Shown piece by piece: positions 51,416 to 60,808 of a DNA stretch of 64,000 bases. Source of the stretch: Vibrio sp. FE10 (GTDB taxonomy: Bacteria > Pseudomonadota > Gammaproteobacteria > Enterobacterales > Vibrionaceae); contig NZ_AP028067.1 of the NCBI RefSeq assembly GCF_030297155.1, positions 1,860,001-1,924,000 of the forward strand, written 5' to 3'. Positions within the stretch are counted from its first letter, which is position 1. Each line of letters starts with the position of its first letter. Under the pieces are notes generated by a model. That model saw only the letters and a list, made by a program, of their open reading frames with translations, was not told where the DNA came from and ran no database searches. The translations under genes were made by a program, and so were the position numbers.

Positions 51416-51682
51416 TTACTTCTTCTTTTTGCCAACACCAAGGTTGTCTTTTTGCTTCAACGTAAGCTTAGTAAAGCCAAGCTTACGGAAATAGTTGTCT
51501 TGGTAGTTACGAACCGCTTTAGTATCAGAAATAAACTCAAGCTGTTGCTCAGTTTTTAGATACTCGGTGATGTCGATACCTTCAGCTGCAGCAACAGCTT
51601 CTTGGATCGTGCGGTGTTCTTGTTTCGAAAACAGTAACTCTTTGTCTTCGTCTTTGTAAGTGTACAGAATGGTACGAGCCAT
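51416..51682 (-). CDS. DUF2960 family small basic protein
   Basis: An 88-residue protein that I associate with DUF2960, a Vibrio/Shewanella family without known role. It begins MARTILYTYKDEDKEL and ends in a basic tail GVGKKKK. The conserved segment NYQDNYFRKLGF is present. ATG 51682 has GGAGA five bases upstream; the frame opens four codons earlier. No signal peptide. Confidence 0.75.
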   Translation of the reverse strand: MARTILYTYKDEDKELLFSKQEHRTIQEAVAAAEGIDITEYLKTEQQLEFISDTKAVRNYQDNYFRKLGFTKLTLKQKDNLGVGKKKK

Positions 51683-51852
51683 GATGCTCTCCAATAGAAT
51701 TATTACTTTGCGCGCACTCTACATAAAAACAGTACGTGGCTCAAGGTTATGATAAAAAATCTTAAGATTATCGTTCTAACGTTTAGCGTAATTTAAGCTA
51801 TTTGTCTTTTAGGCAAAGAACAGGTTGTCTTTCACGAAACGAAAAGAAAAGA

Positions 51853-51898
51853 ACAAAAAGCCCCTTAACATCGAAAGCTCGATAGAAGGGGCTTCCTC
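51853..51898 (-). terminator. Terminator of the tup-mob-moeA operon
   Basis: AAGCCCCTT (51858-51866) pairs with AAGGGGCTT (51886-51894), with a second short stem TCGA in the loop. On the minus strand TTTTTG follows. About 90 bases after the moeA stop. Confidence 0.85.
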
Positions 51899-51920
51899 TA
51901 TGTCTTGGCGAAGATCTTCC

Positions 51921-51974
51921 AAATCAATTAAAAAGCTTCTAAGTCAATTAAAAAGCAGCTAAGTCAACTTAGGT
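51921..51974. repeat. 20-bp direct repeat downstream of moeA
   Basis: AAATCAATTAAAAAGCTTCT (51921), AAGTCAATTAAAAAGCAGCT (51941) and the partial AAGTCAACTTAGGT (51961) stand in tandem between the moeA stop and its terminator. Confidence 0.7.
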
Positions 51975-51988
51975 GTTTGAGCTTTGAA

Positions 51989-53806
51989 TCAAACGCGACC
52001 TTGTAGCGGAATGATCGTTACCGTCTCACCAACTTTCACGGTATCAACCGCTGGTGAGATTTCGATTAAGCAGTTCGCTTCGCTCATTGAACGCAGAATA
52101 CCTGAACCTTGCTTACCGGTTGTTTTCACTTCAAGCACACCAGATTCACTCATTGAGAACACACCGCGACTGAACTCAGTACGACCTTGACGTGAACGCA
52201 ATTGCTCAGTCGCAACCGCGTTCGCTTTCACTGGTGTCCAGTTAGTTTGACCTTGTAGCTTACGAATCGCAGGCTCAACAAAGTTAATAAACGACACCAT
52301 CACAGCAACTGGGTTACCCGGTAAACCAAAGAAAGGTTTGTCTTCAATTTTGCCGTAAGCAAGAGGGCGACCCGGACGCATGTTAATACGCCAGAAGTTA
52401 ATCTCACCCAACTTATCTAATGCGAGTTTGATGTAGTCAGCATCACCGACAGACACACCACCTGAAGTCAGAACCATATCGGTCTCTAAAGACGCAACAT
52501 GAAGCACATCCATCATCTTTTGTTCGTCATCTTCAATGATGCCGTAGTCAACAATGTCACAACCTAGCTTTTGAAGCATGCCGATGATCGTGAAACGGTT
52601 CGAGTCGTAGATAGAGTTCGGCTTCTGCTCACTACCCGGTGCTTGAACTTCATCACCCGTAGAGAACACACCGACTTTTACTTTGCGTAGAACAGGGCAG
52701 CTACCAAAACCCAGTGACGCCATCATACCCATTTCTGGTGCTTCGATGCGTGTTCCACGAGTAAAGACAGGTTGGCCGATTTCTAAATCTTCACCCGCCA
52801 TGCGGACATTTTGTCCAACCGAGATTTTAGCGTCTGGGAAGCTAACTGTGTCGCCTTCTTGAACGGCTTGCTCACGCATCACAACCACATCAACACCTTC
52901 AGGCATTGGTGCGCCCGTCATGATCTTAACGGCTTCACCTTGTTGAACTTTTTTATCGTAGCTGTGACCAGCCATGACTTCAGCAACCAGTCGGTAGCTA
53001 TCCAGTTCTAAATCTTCACTGCGGATTGCGTAGCCATCCATCGCAGAGTTGGTGTTTTGAGGTACATTGATTGGCGAGATGACATCTTCAGCCAGTACGC
53101 GACCGTAGCCTTTTTCTAACGCCACTGATTCAGTGAGAACCAGCGCATCAATACTATCAACGATCTTTTGCTGACCTTGCGTAACGCTTAAGCCAGCAGG
53201 AGAAAATGAATCACAACACACAACCGGTGTATCGTCTTTTGAAGATGAACACGACGCTGTTTTGCTTGTTGTCGAAGCAGGGTCGAATGATTGAGCATAC
53301 TCGATGATGAAATCACGAATCGCTTCTAAGTCGCTTATCGCTATTTGTGGCAAGTCTGATTCAACTTGGCTGTCCGCGGCAATCGCAATAATGTTGTCAT
53401 CGTTTGGATACAACCAAGGCTTACCAACTTCGTCTCTGTGCAGTTCAATTTTTGGGAAGGCGATGTTCTTGCAGCCTTCAACCAGAATCAAGTCCAACGT
53501 GTTGGTATCAAAGCGTGTCAGCAGGTAATCAAAGTCTGCTTCGGCTTCTGGCGTTTCTGTCATCATCACGTGACGGTTACGCGAAGCGATCAGCATTTGA
53601 TTCGCGCCAGCTTTACGTAGGCGGTAGCTGTCTTTACCTGGCTTATCGACATCGAAATCGTGGTGAGCGTGTTTAAGAACACCCACTTTTAAACCCGCGT
53701 TAGTCAGTAGAGGCAGCAACGCTTCAAGTACGGTTGTTTTGCCTGTGCCGCTGTAAGCAGCGAAACCCAATAAAGGAAGGTTAGGGCGTTGTTTTGAATC
53801 TTTCAT
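51989..53806 (-). CDS. moeA: Fused MobB-MoeA molybdenum cofactor protein
   Basis: A 605-residue fusion. Residues 1-165 are MobB, a P-loop GTPase-like protein (GFAAYSGTGKTTVLEALL, HAHHDFDVDKPGKDS, ILVEGCKN). A linker with cysteines (about 178-200) leads to MoeA (about 205-605): QNTNSAMDGYAIRS, VKIMTGAPMPEGVD, FSTGDEVQAPG, SGGVSVGDADYI, FFGLPGNPVAVMVSF. MoeA inserts molybdenum into molybdopterin and MobB assists MobA. The fused form is known in vibrios and relatives. Its start overlaps the mobA stop by one base. Last gene of the tup operon. Confidence 0.92.
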   Translation of the reverse strand: MKDSKQRPNLPLLGFAAYSGTGKTTVLEALLPLLTNAGLKVGVLKHAHHDFDVDKPGKDSYRLRKAGANQMLIASRNRHVMMTETPEAEADFDYLLTRFDTNTLDLILVEGCKNIAFPKIELHRDEVGKPWLYPNDDNIIAIAADSQVESDLPQIAISDLEAIRDFIIEYAQSFDPASTTSKTASCSSSKDDTPVVCCDSFSPAGLSVTQGQQKIVDSIDALVLTESVALEKGYGRVLAEDVISPINVPQNTNSAMDGYAIRSEDLELDSYRLVAEVMAGHSYDKKVQQGEAVKIMTGAPMPEGVDVVVMREQAVQEGDTVSFPDAKISVGQNVRMAGEDLEIGQPVFTRGTRIEAPEMGMMASLGFGSCPVLRKVKVGVFSTGDEVQAPGSEQKPNSIYDSNRFTIIGMLQKLGCDIVDYGIIEDDEQKMMDVLHVASLETDMVLTSGGVSVGDADYIKLALDKLGEINFWRINMRPGRPLAYGKIEDKPFFGLPGNPVAVMVSFINFVEPAIRKLQGQTNWTPVKANAVATEQLRSRQGRTEFSRGVFSMSESGVLEVKTTGKQGSGILRSMSEANCLIEISPAVDTVKVGETVTIIPLQGRV

Positions 53807-54390
53807 TATTGAAGCGTTCCAAATTGGGTGAGTTCTTCAGGCGTATTGAGATTAACAAAGCAGTTAGGCGCGTCGCTAAAGTCTACGTACTCAGTCACAC
53901 ACTCTTTGTATAACAAGATGATCTTGCGGTCGCCACGCTCTAAAAACGCTTCTAACTTTGGAAGAACACGTTTGTGGAACAGGGTGAATACAGGTTGCTT
54001 AAATTCGCCATCGTGAGCCACTAAAATATCGCTGTCTTCTTTTACCGCTGCACAAAAACGCTCAACAAGGTCGTCACTGATTTGAGGGCTGTCGCAAGGA
54101 ACAAAGCCGACCCAATCTGTGGTCGCGTTTTTAAGGCCAGCATGAATGCCACCCAAAGGACCTGGATAATCAGGAAATGAATCGGAAACAACCGGAGCAA
54201 ATGCTTGGTAACTGTCGAGGTTACGATTCGCATTGATGGTAATGCTGACATCTTGTTGTGACAGCTTGTCGATAACGTACTGAATAAGCGGAGAACCGTT
54301 GAGCTCAACGAGTCCTTTATCTTTTCCGCCCATACGGCTGGCTTGTCCGCCAGCCAAAATAACCCAACTAGTTTGCGTTGGAAGCAGCAT
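53806..54390 (-). CDS. mobA: Molybdenum cofactor guanylyltransferase MobA
   Basis: A 194-residue nucleotidyltransferase that joins GMP to molybdopterin. It has [20 protein letters not shown] (the LAGGxxxRMGGxDKG motif) at about residues 9-28, and FVPCDSPQI with the metal-binding aspartate near 102. The start at 54390 lies 23 bases inside the end of tupC, and the stop overlaps the mobB-moeA start, so translation is coupled through the operon. Confidence 0.93.
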   Translation of the reverse strand: MLLPTQTSWVILAGGQASRMGGKDKGLVELNGSPLIQYVIDKLSQQDVSITINANRNLDSYQAFAPVVSDSFPDYPGPLGGIHAGLKNATTDWVGFVPCDSPQISDDLVERFCAAVKEDSDILVAHDGEFKQPVFTLFHKRVLPKLEAFLERGDRKIILLYKECVTEYVDFSDAPNCFVNLNTPEELTQFGTLQ

Positions 54391-55087
54391 AAATATTCTC
54401 TTGTGCTTTGTTCTTTTTAATAACTTGCAGAAGCGGTGATTCAGTCAAAGTGTTGTCTTTGATCCACCACTGCTTCTTACATAAATCGGTTAACGCGTTA
54501 GTTTGGTGACTAGTGATGACCAAACTCGCGCCTCTCTGAAGAAGATCTTCGGCCATAATGACCAATCTTTCAATAGATTCTTTGTCTAAAGAAGCACTTG
54601 GTTCGTCCATCAGCAAGATTGAAGGCTTGAGAATCCAAGCTCGTGCCATTGCTACGCGTTGACGCTCACCACCAGACAAAACAGAAATGTGCTCGTCTGC
54701 TAGGGTTTCTAAACCTACCATTCTCAACGCATTAATTATTTGAGCTCGCTTATCTTTTTGGCTCTCTTTGTTAAAGCGAATGCCATAAGCGACATTTTGG
54801 TACACCGAACCATCAAAAAGGTAAGGGGTTTGGTGTAGATAGATGATGTCTTTAAATTTTAGCCTAGGAAACAGGCTATGTTGCCAGCTTTGTGTCGGAG
54901 ACTGAATACGGCCAGAGCTCGGCTTGATCAATCCTGACAAGATTTTAAGTAGGGTCGTTTTGCCAACACCGTTATCGCCTTTGAGATAAATAGCATCGTT
55001 CGGGCCGATCGACAGTTCTGGGATGTGGAACAAAACACGCTCTTTGTAGCGCATTGAAATTTGCTGCGTTGTTATTTTTATACTCAT
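54368..55087 (-). CDS. tupC: Tungstate/molybdate-type ABC transporter ATPase
   Basis: A 239-residue ATPase. Walker [10 protein letters not shown] (about 37-45), signature LSGGERQRV (about 140-148), Walker [14 protein letters not shown] (about 158-170), and the switch histidine in VITSHQ. It pairs with the TupB permease ten bases upstream and TupA. The C-terminal tail is short, without a ModC-type molybdate-binding domain. Family assignment to tungstate rests on its partners. Confidence 0.85.
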   Translation of the reverse strand: MSIKITTQQISMRYKERVLFHIPELSIGPNDAIYLKGDNGVGKTTLLKILSGLIKPSSGRIQSPTQSWQHSLFPRLKFKDIIYLHQTPYLFDGSVYQNVAYGIRFNKESQKDKRAQIINALRMVGLETLADEHISVLSGGERQRVAMARAWILKPSILLMDEPSASLDKESIERLVIMAEDLLQRGASLVITSHQTNALTDLCKKQWWIKDNTLTESPLLQVIKKNKAQENIYAASNAN

Positions 55088-55097
55088 GACAGCGTTC

Positions 55098-55796
55098 CTA
55101 AGTTCTCAAGTAGCCTTTTCCTCTCACACTGGAAAGGAAAAAGTTAAGGGCTAATGCCAATGCTAATAAAACCATACCAAGTGCCACACCTTGAGCAAAT
55201 GCGCCTTTGTGACTTTCCATAGCAATAGCCGTTGGGATATTTCGTGTCATTCCCATAATGTTGCCGCCGACCATCATCGAACAACCGACTTCGGTTACGA
55301 TGCGTGAGAATGCCGCAATGGTCGCTGCTAACAAAGGGAATCGTGTTTCCCAAATCAAAGTACACGCGACTCGAGTGGTTGAGACTCCAAGAGTACGTGC
55401 CGTTTCTACTGCTCGGCGATCGCTGGCTTGCAGCGCGCCATGCATCATAGCAACCAGAATAGGGAAACAGATCAGCATCTGACCCAGAATCATCGCCTTC
55501 TGGGTGAACAGCAGTTGCCAATCACCAAGTGGGCCAGAACGAGAGAGCATCATGTACATCAACAAGCCAATCACCACGGTCGGTATCGCTTGTAAGGTGT
55601 TGATCACCGAAAGCAGCGCCCATTTACCGGGGAATTCGGTGTAAGCCAATAAGAAAGCCATAATGATTGCAGGAACAATCACCAGAGAAATGGCGGACAA
55701 TGAAACGCTGAAAGATACCGCGACGATTTTCCACAGTTCGTTGTCAAAACTCACCAGTAGGTTCATTGCATCAAGCGTTGTTTGCCATAGGGTCAT
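55098..55796 (-). CDS. tupB: Tungstate ABC transporter permease
   Basis: A 232-residue permease with five or six helices. The EAA-type loop is AVETARTLGVSTTRVACTLIW at about 125-145 in two pieces, and FSRIVTEVGCSMMVGGNIMG follows, a motif typical of TupB. It imports tungstate (or molybdate) delivered by TupA. It is 149 bases from tupA, separated by two hairpins, and ten bases from tupC. Confidence 0.88.
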   Translation of the reverse strand: MTLWQTTLDAMNLLVSFDNELWKIVAVSFSVSLSAISLVIVPAIIMAFLLAYTEFPGKWALLSVINTLQAIPTVVIGLLMYMMLSRSGPLGDWQLLFTQKAMILGQMLICFPILVAMMHGALQASDRRAVETARTLGVSTTRVACTLIWETRFPLLAATIAAFSRIVTEVGCSMMVGGNIMGMTRNIPTAIAMESHKGAFAQGVALGMVLLALALALNFFLSSVRGKGYLRT

Positions 55797-55852
55797 GAAG
55801 TATCTCGTTTAAAGCGACAATAAGTCTTAAAAAGTAATGCTGATATTTGGGT

Positions 55853-55935
55853 AATAGCTGACACTGGGTTTGTGAAACAGGGTGAGTCAGCTATTGATTC
55901 TTTTCGAGTTCACTATTCACCCTGTAAGAATAGTG
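55853..55935 (-). other. Two hairpins in the tupA-tupB gap
   Basis: CACTATTC (55911-55918) with GAATAGTG (55928-55935) just after the tupA stop, and AATAGCTGAC (55853-55862) with GTCAGCTATT (55886-55895). Neither is followed by a T-run on the minus strand. They may trim or protect the tupA message, giving more binding protein than permease. Confidence 0.6.
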
Positions 55936-55944
55936 CAATGACGA

Positions 55945-56751
55945 CTATTCAGCGCTAGCAACAAACAACTGTTTGCCGTGTAGCTTGAAGTCGTTAATCA
56001 GTTTTTGCCCTTTAGGGTTAACTAACCAATCACTGAATACTTTCGCTGCTTGGTAATTAATGGTCGGGTAACGCTCTGGGTTTACTAGAATCACTTGGTA
56101 TGGGTTGAATAGGTTCTTATCACCTTGGAACAATACTTTTAGGTCAAGTTTGTTTTGGTAAGCTAACCAAGTACCACGGTCTGTCATGGTGTAGCCTTGC
56201 ATTTCAGACGCCATGTTAAGAGTAGGGCCCATGCCTTGGCCAACACTGCGGTAACCGCCGAAGTTTGGTTCCATTTTGGTTTGTGCCCAGATGCCCATCT
56301 CTTTTTTGTGAGTACCAGAATCGTCACCACGAGAAACGAACGTCACGTTGTTCTTAGCAATCGCTTTGAACACATCAGCCACTGCTTTTTGAGATTCAAT
56401 GTGTGCTGGATCAGCTTGTGGGCCTACGATAACAAAGTCGTTATACATCAGTTTACGAGGTAGAACGCCGTAGCCTTGTTCAACGAAATTTGCTTCTGCT
56501 TTTGGTGCGTGAGTCATCACCAGATCGACATCGCCGTTCTCACCCATACGAAGTGATTTACCCGTACCTGCCGCAAGAACGTCGACCTTAATACCCGAGT
56601 CTTTTTCGAACTCAGGTAATAAGTAGTCTAGTAGGCCAGAGTGATACGTGCTTGTTGTTGTCGCAAGTTTGATATGTGTGGTGTCTTCTGCGCTGCTAGC
56701 CGAGTAACTGACGATAGATAGAGCGGCAATAGTTAAGGGAATTGCTTTCAT
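55945..56751 (-). CDS. tupA: Tungstate ABC transporter substrate-binding protein
   Basis: A 268-residue periplasmic protein. Signal peptide about 1-21 (SYSASSA). The mature part begins with IKLATTTSTYHSGLLDYLL (TTTS oxyanion motif of TupA), and has VDVLAAGTGKSLRMGENGDVD, FVSRGDDSGTHKKE and YTMTDRGTWLAY, all TupA/WtpA-like ligand contacts for tungstate. Start ATG 56751; upstream in-frame ATGs at 56763 and 56826 would lengthen the signal region. A consensus sigma-54 promoter lies 115 bases upstream. Confidence 0.9.
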   Translation of the reverse strand: MKAIPLTIAALSIVSYSASSAEDTTHIKLATTTSTYHSGLLDYLLPEFEKDSGIKVDVLAAGTGKSLRMGENGDVDLVMTHAPKAEANFVEQGYGVLPRKLMYNDFVIVGPQADPAHIESQKAVADVFKAIAKNNVTFVSRGDDSGTHKKEMGIWAQTKMEPNFGGYRSVGQGMGPTLNMASEMQGYTMTDRGTWLAYQNKLDLKVLFQGDKNLFNPYQVILVNPERYPTINYQAAKVFSDWLVNPKGQKLINDFKLHGKQLFVASAE

Positions 56752-56865
56752 TATTATTATGTCCATTCTGTTATAAATGAATGACACGCCTTCAACTTCA
56801 AGGGGCTCAAAGAAGGTCATGTTCATACGATGCTAATTTTTGTAATTAGAAATCATCACCTTATA

Positions 56866-56882
56866 AGCAATGTTAGTGCCAA
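56866..56882 (-). promoter_or_regulatory. Consensus sigma-54 promoter of the tup-mob-moeA operon
   Basis: Minus-strand TTGGCACTAACATTGCT is TTGGCAC-N5-TTGCT with exact spacing, a perfect -24/-12 element. It points at tupA, with an expected transcript start near 56855. The sigma-54 response regulator gene is divergent next to it. Confidence 0.9.
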
Positions 56883-56977
56883 TAAATCATGCATCAGATC
56901 TCATTAAATTGCTGTTATTTCGAACGAAACTGCGCCTTTTGACCTCATAAATTAAAACAAAACATGAGCTAGGACAA

Positions 56978-56990
56978 AATGTCGCACATT
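56978..56990. promoter_or_regulatory. Palindrome AATGTCGCACATT, candidate activator site
   Basis: A perfect inverted repeat AATGT-CGC-ACATT, 96 bases upstream of the -24 element of tupA and 65 bases before the start of the response regulator gene. The position fits an upstream activating sequence for an NtrC-type protein. Confidence 0.5.
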
Positions 56991-57054
56991 GACCCTGTTG
57001 CGTAAAAGGTTAATTGGTACACTCTGTCCCAACTTTCCCTATCGGCTGATCATT

Positions 57055-58518
57055 ATGTCTTTACCTAGTTCAAGCGCCTCTAACCTCAACTCCAACACAT
57101 TGACTCAATATCAGGCATTTTCTGTCTTGGTGGTCGACGATGAAATTGGTATGCAGGCTATTCTTAAGAAAGCACTAGGTAAGTATTTTGGCAAGGTATC
57201 CAGTGCCGGTTCGGTAGAAGAAGCCGAGGTTCTGCGTTGTAACGAACATTTTGATTTGATCGTGCTTGATATCAATCTCCCAGGTCGTTCTGGCATTGAA
57301 TGGGAAGAAGTATTCAACGACGCCGACAAACGCGCCGATGTTATTTTTATGACGGGTTATGCTGATCTCGAAATGACCATCTCTGCACTCAAACTTGGCG
57401 CCTCTGATTTTATTTTGAAGCCTTTCAACTTAGAACAGATGATAAAAGCCGTACTTCGCTGCATGGACAAGCGTCTAGACCAAAGAATGCAATACGCGTT
57501 GAAGCGCGATGTTAGCCGTCATATCAAAACCGAATTGATCGGCAACTCCGATAAAACCAAACAGCTTAAACAACTCATCAGTCAATTCGCACCATCAAGA
57601 GCATCGGTATTAATTGAAGGTGAGTCAGGGACGGGTAAAGAGTTAGTTGCCCGTGGCGTGCATGAAGCCAGCAAGCGAACAGGGCCATTCGTGCCAATCA
57701 ACTGTGGAGCGATTGCTCCTGAGCTTTTAGAAAGTGAATTGTTTGGCCACACCTCTGGTGCCTTTACTGGTGCGAAGAAAAACCGAGAAGGCCTCTTTAG
57801 AGTCGCAAGTGGCGGCACACTGTTCCTTGATGAGATCGGTGAAATGCCACTACCAATGCAAGCAGCGCTATTACGCGTACTAGAGCAACGCACAATTCGT
57901 CCGGTAGGCAGTGAGAAAGAGATCGCTGTCGATGTACGTGTTGTCGCTGCAACCAACCGAAACCTTCAAGAAGAGGTCGACAAAGGACACTTCCGCCGCG
58001 ATCTGTTCTACCGACTCAATGTACTCAAGATTGATGTCGTGCCATTAAGAGAGCGTCCATCGGATCTAATTGAGCTGGTCCCATATTTCACCCGTTTGTT
58101 ATCGAGCGAACTGGGTGTGCCTGTTCCTAATTGGGCGCATGAAGATATCTTGGCGATGAACGAATACGAATGGCCAGGAAATATTCGTGAACTTAAAAAC
58201 TTGGTCGAACGTTGCATCTTATTAGATAAGCCACCAGCTCATTATTGGCGTGAGATTAACGGTGACCCAGCACCCACCAGCATTTCAGTGACGGTGTCAC
58301 ACGGCGCTGAATTGCCTAATTTGGATAACAATGATGCTGTTGAAGGCTACCCGAACACTTGGACGCTCAAAGATGTTGAGAAAGCACATATAGAACAGTT
58401 GGTTAGTTTTCATGATGGAAACAAATCAGCGGCGTCTCGAGATCTTGGCGTTGCTCGTAAAACGTTAGAGCGTAAATACAAAGAGTGGAATACAGAAGGC
58501 TCTGAATATGCCGATTAG
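57055..58518 (+). CDS. Sigma-54-dependent response regulator, divergent from tupA
   Basis: A 487-residue NtrC-type activator. The receiver (about 20-140) has D28/D29, phospho-acceptor D72 and K122. The AAA+ domain (about 160-395) has Walker A GESGTGKE at 189-196 and GAFTGA at 235-240. The Fis-like helix-turn-helix is at the end (HDGNKSAASRDLGVARKTLE). It matches the kind encoded by VC1522 of V. cholerae by context, whose target I do not know to be established. ATG 57055 (MSLPSSS) is preferred over 56989, whose extra codons lack receiver homology. Overlaps the kinase gene by eleven bases. Confidence 0.88.
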   Translation: MSLPSSSASNLNSNTLTQYQAFSVLVVDDEIGMQAILKKALGKYFGKVSSAGSVEEAEVLRCNEHFDLIVLDINLPGRSGIEWEEVFNDADKRADVIFMTGYADLEMTISALKLGASDFILKPFNLEQMIKAVLRCMDKRLDQRMQYALKRDVSRHIKTELIGNSDKTKQLKQLISQFAPSRASVLIEGESGTGKELVARGVHEASKRTGPFVPINCGAIAPELLESELFGHTSGAFTGAKKNREGLFRVASGGTLFLDEIGEMPLPMQAALLRVLEQRTIRPVGSEKEIAVDVRVVAATNRNLQEEVDKGHFRRDLFYRLNVLKIDVVPLRERPSDLIELVPYFTRLLSSELGVPVPNWAHEDILAMNEYEWPGNIRELKNLVERCILLDKPPAHYWREINGDPAPTSISVTVSHGAELPNLDNNDAVEGYPNTWTLKDVEKAHIEQLVSFHDGNKSAASRDLGVARKTLERKYKEWNTEGSEYAD

Positions 58519-60535
58519 ACGTCAATGGTGGTCAAAGTGGGCGTTCCGATTCAGAACCATGGTGCGTTATCGCCTGCTATTTTTAACGTCTGCGCCGATC
58601 ATCTTAACGTTATGTGCTCTGGTTGCGATCACTTTGTATTGGTCTGTTCATTACACATGGCAGGGCGCATTGATCGATGTTGATGAACGTTTGGATGTTG
58701 CAGACAACAGCATTCATCTGATTCAAAACCAACAGGCCTATAACGTTCAAGCCTTTGCTGAGTCTTACAACTTCCGAGTCAAACTCACGAGTGATATTTC
58801 GAAAGAAGATCTCACGTATTGGGTTTCTGAAAACAAATCCCGCTATGAACTCGATTTTCTACGCTGGCGTAGCGTCGAGAGCATGGAAAAGAAACTGGAA
58901 TACCTAAACCTGACCCACAAAGAGTCGTTCTTTAGTGTATTAAGCCAAAACGAACTCAACGAACTAGACCAAAACCTTGCAAGGCAAGCCGAAGTCCCAA
59001 TGCTCAATAGTCAAAATGTTGAAACTCGGGGCTTAGTTAGCCGGACAGTAGTGTCAATTCGAGACAAGAATGATCACGTGATTGGTTTTCTCGATGGCGG
59101 GATCCTACTTAATAACAGCACGCAGTTAGTTGATCAGATCAGCAACCTAATTTATCCGCAACGCGATGGTTTTAATCGACGTATTGGTACGGTCACGGTT
59201 TTCCTTGATGACCTTCGTGTGAGTACCAATGTACCACTGAGCAGTGAAGAAAGTGCAGGGCGCGCAATCGGTACTCGTGTTTCACATGAGGTTCACTCAA
59301 AAGTCTTGAATGAAGGTAAAGAGTGGTTGGATCGTGCTTACGTTTACGACGCTTGGTACATCACCGCGTATCAACCCATTCATGACCAATTCGATAACGT
59401 CATCGGCATGCTTTATACCGGTTATTTGATTTGGCCATTGGTGGAAACGTACTTGACCAACCTTGGTGAAATCAGTATTACGATTGTGTTGTTGTTACTG
59501 GCTTCTGGTTTGATCGTTCACCGTGGTGCGCGTGATCTTTTCAATCCTATTGAACGCATTCATAAAGTCGTCAAGCTAGTCCAGATGGGGCAAGACAAGC
59601 GAATTGGTACGTTGGGTTTAAACGATCAACACGAACTTACTTTGCTCGCTAAGCAATTCGACAAGATGTTGGATTTGCTACACGAACGTAATCAAGAGAT
59701 CCAACAAGCCGCTTCAGAACTCGAATGTAAGGTTCATTCTCGAACCGCTAGTTTAAAAGAGAAAACCGAAGAACTCGAACTGCATATCAAGCTGTTGAAT
59801 CAAGCTCGAGATAAGCTGGTGGTCAATGAAAAGTTAGCCGCATTAGGTGAATTAACCGCGGGCATCGCCCATGAGATTAATAACCCGACGGCAGTGATTC
59901 TTGGCAATGTCGAATTGATGAAGTTTGAACTCGGTGATGAAGTGGCTCGTGTAGACGAAGAAGTCCACGCGATCATGGAGCAGATCGACCGAATCCGAAA
60001 TATCACACGAAGCCTGCTTCAATATAGTCGTCATGGTGGCGTACAAGATGAGATCACTTGGCAACACATCAATCCAATCGTTGATGAGAGTATTACGCTT
60101 GTCAAAACGGGGGCGAAGAAGAAAGGCATTGTGTACGTATCCCAACTGCACGCGAAAACGTCTGTCGAAGTGAACCGCAACCAATTACTACAGATTCTGG
60201 TTAACCTACAGATGAATGCGATTCACGCAATGGATGGAAAAGGCACATTGACTATTTCAAGTGAAGACTGGGTTGAAAATGGCGTGTCTCATGGGGCGAT
60301 TGTTCATGTCGAAGATGAAGGCTGTGGTATCAAAGAAGAGCAATTGAAACGTATTTTCTCGCCTTTCTATACCACCAAACGAGACGGTACTGGCTTAGGT
60401 TTGTCAGTGTCTCAAAGTATCTTGAGCCAAACGGGCGGTGAGATACGTGTTGAATCTGAAGTGGGTAAAGGGAGCCGCTTTAGTATCTATCTTCAACAAA
60501 AGGCGACTCCTCAGTTGTTGGTATCAAATCTATAA
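58508..60535 (+). CDS. Membrane sensor histidine kinase, partner of the sigma-54 regulator
   Basis: A 675-residue NtrB/DctB-type kinase. TM1 about 21-46, a large periplasmic sensor (about 47-315) with Cache-like features (VVSIRDKNDHVIGFLDGGIL and DAWYITAYQPIHDQFDNVIG), TM2 about 319-337, HAMP (about 338-392), coiled coil, then HisKA with the phospho-accepting H455 in AGIAHEINNPTAV and HATPase_c with NLQMNAIHAM, VEDEGCGI and TGLGLSVS. The signal may be an anion or small organic ligand; not defined. Translation is coupled to the regulator by the overlap. Confidence 0.9.
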   Translation: MPIRRQWWSKWAFRFRTMVRYRLLFLTSAPIILTLCALVAITLYWSVHYTWQGALIDVDERLDVADNSIHLIQNQQAYNVQAFAESYNFRVKLTSDISKEDLTYWVSENKSRYELDFLRWRSVESMEKKLEYLNLTHKESFFSVLSQNELNELDQNLARQAEVPMLNSQNVETRGLVSRTVVSIRDKNDHVIGFLDGGILLNNSTQLVDQISNLIYPQRDGFNRRIGTVTVFLDDLRVSTNVPLSSEESAGRAIGTRVSHEVHSKVLNEGKEWLDRAYVYDAWYITAYQPIHDQFDNVIGMLYTGYLIWPLVETYLTNLGEISITIVLLLLASGLIVHRGARDLFNPIERIHKVVKLVQMGQDKRIGTLGLNDQHELTLLAKQFDKMLDLLHERNQEIQQAASELECKVHSRTASLKEKTEELELHIKLLNQARDKLVVNEKLAALGELTAGIAHEINNPTAVILGNVELMKFELGDEVARVDEEVHAIMEQIDRIRNITRSLLQYSRHGGVQDEITWQHINPIVDESITLVKTGAKKKGIVYVSQLHAKTSVEVNRNQLLQILVNLQMNAIHAMDGKGTLTISSEDWVENGVSHGAIVHVEDEGCGIKEEQLKRIFSPFYTTKRDGTGLGLSVSQSILSQTGGEIRVESEVGKGSRFSIYLQQKATPQLLVSNL

Positions 60536-60555
60536 GTTCTAAGAACTAATTCACC

Positions 60556-60621
60556 GATATTATCACCCGATAATATTTCTACAGTGCTTGGGCCGTTACA
60601 TGAACGTTTCAGCCCAAGCAC
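60556..60621 (+). other. Two hairpins after the kinase gene
   Basis: GATATTATC (60556-60564) with GATAATAT (60569-60576), and GTGCTTGGGC (60584-60593) with GCCCAAGCAC (60612-60621). The second has a ten-base perfect stem but no T-run. Possibly a terminator-like 3' end; the gene-free gap continues to the chemoreceptor at 60809. Confidence 0.55.
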
Positions 60622-60808
60622 GAAAATTCCGCACTACTAAACTATCACCCACCAAATCTCAACCTCTGCCTGTTTGACGAGCACCTCCTTTTGGTTATGT
60701 AACACAGTGTATATCTTTCGATCTTGATGCATATCATCTGAACTGTACGAAATTTTGATAACTTGGTCGAAAATCCATAATCAAAACAAATAATAAAGTC
60801 AGTCAGCT

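Noticed and set aside
56827..57054. ModE operator upstream of tupA
   Set aside because: No convincing paired TATAT-type boxes were found; only the sigma-54 element is clear.
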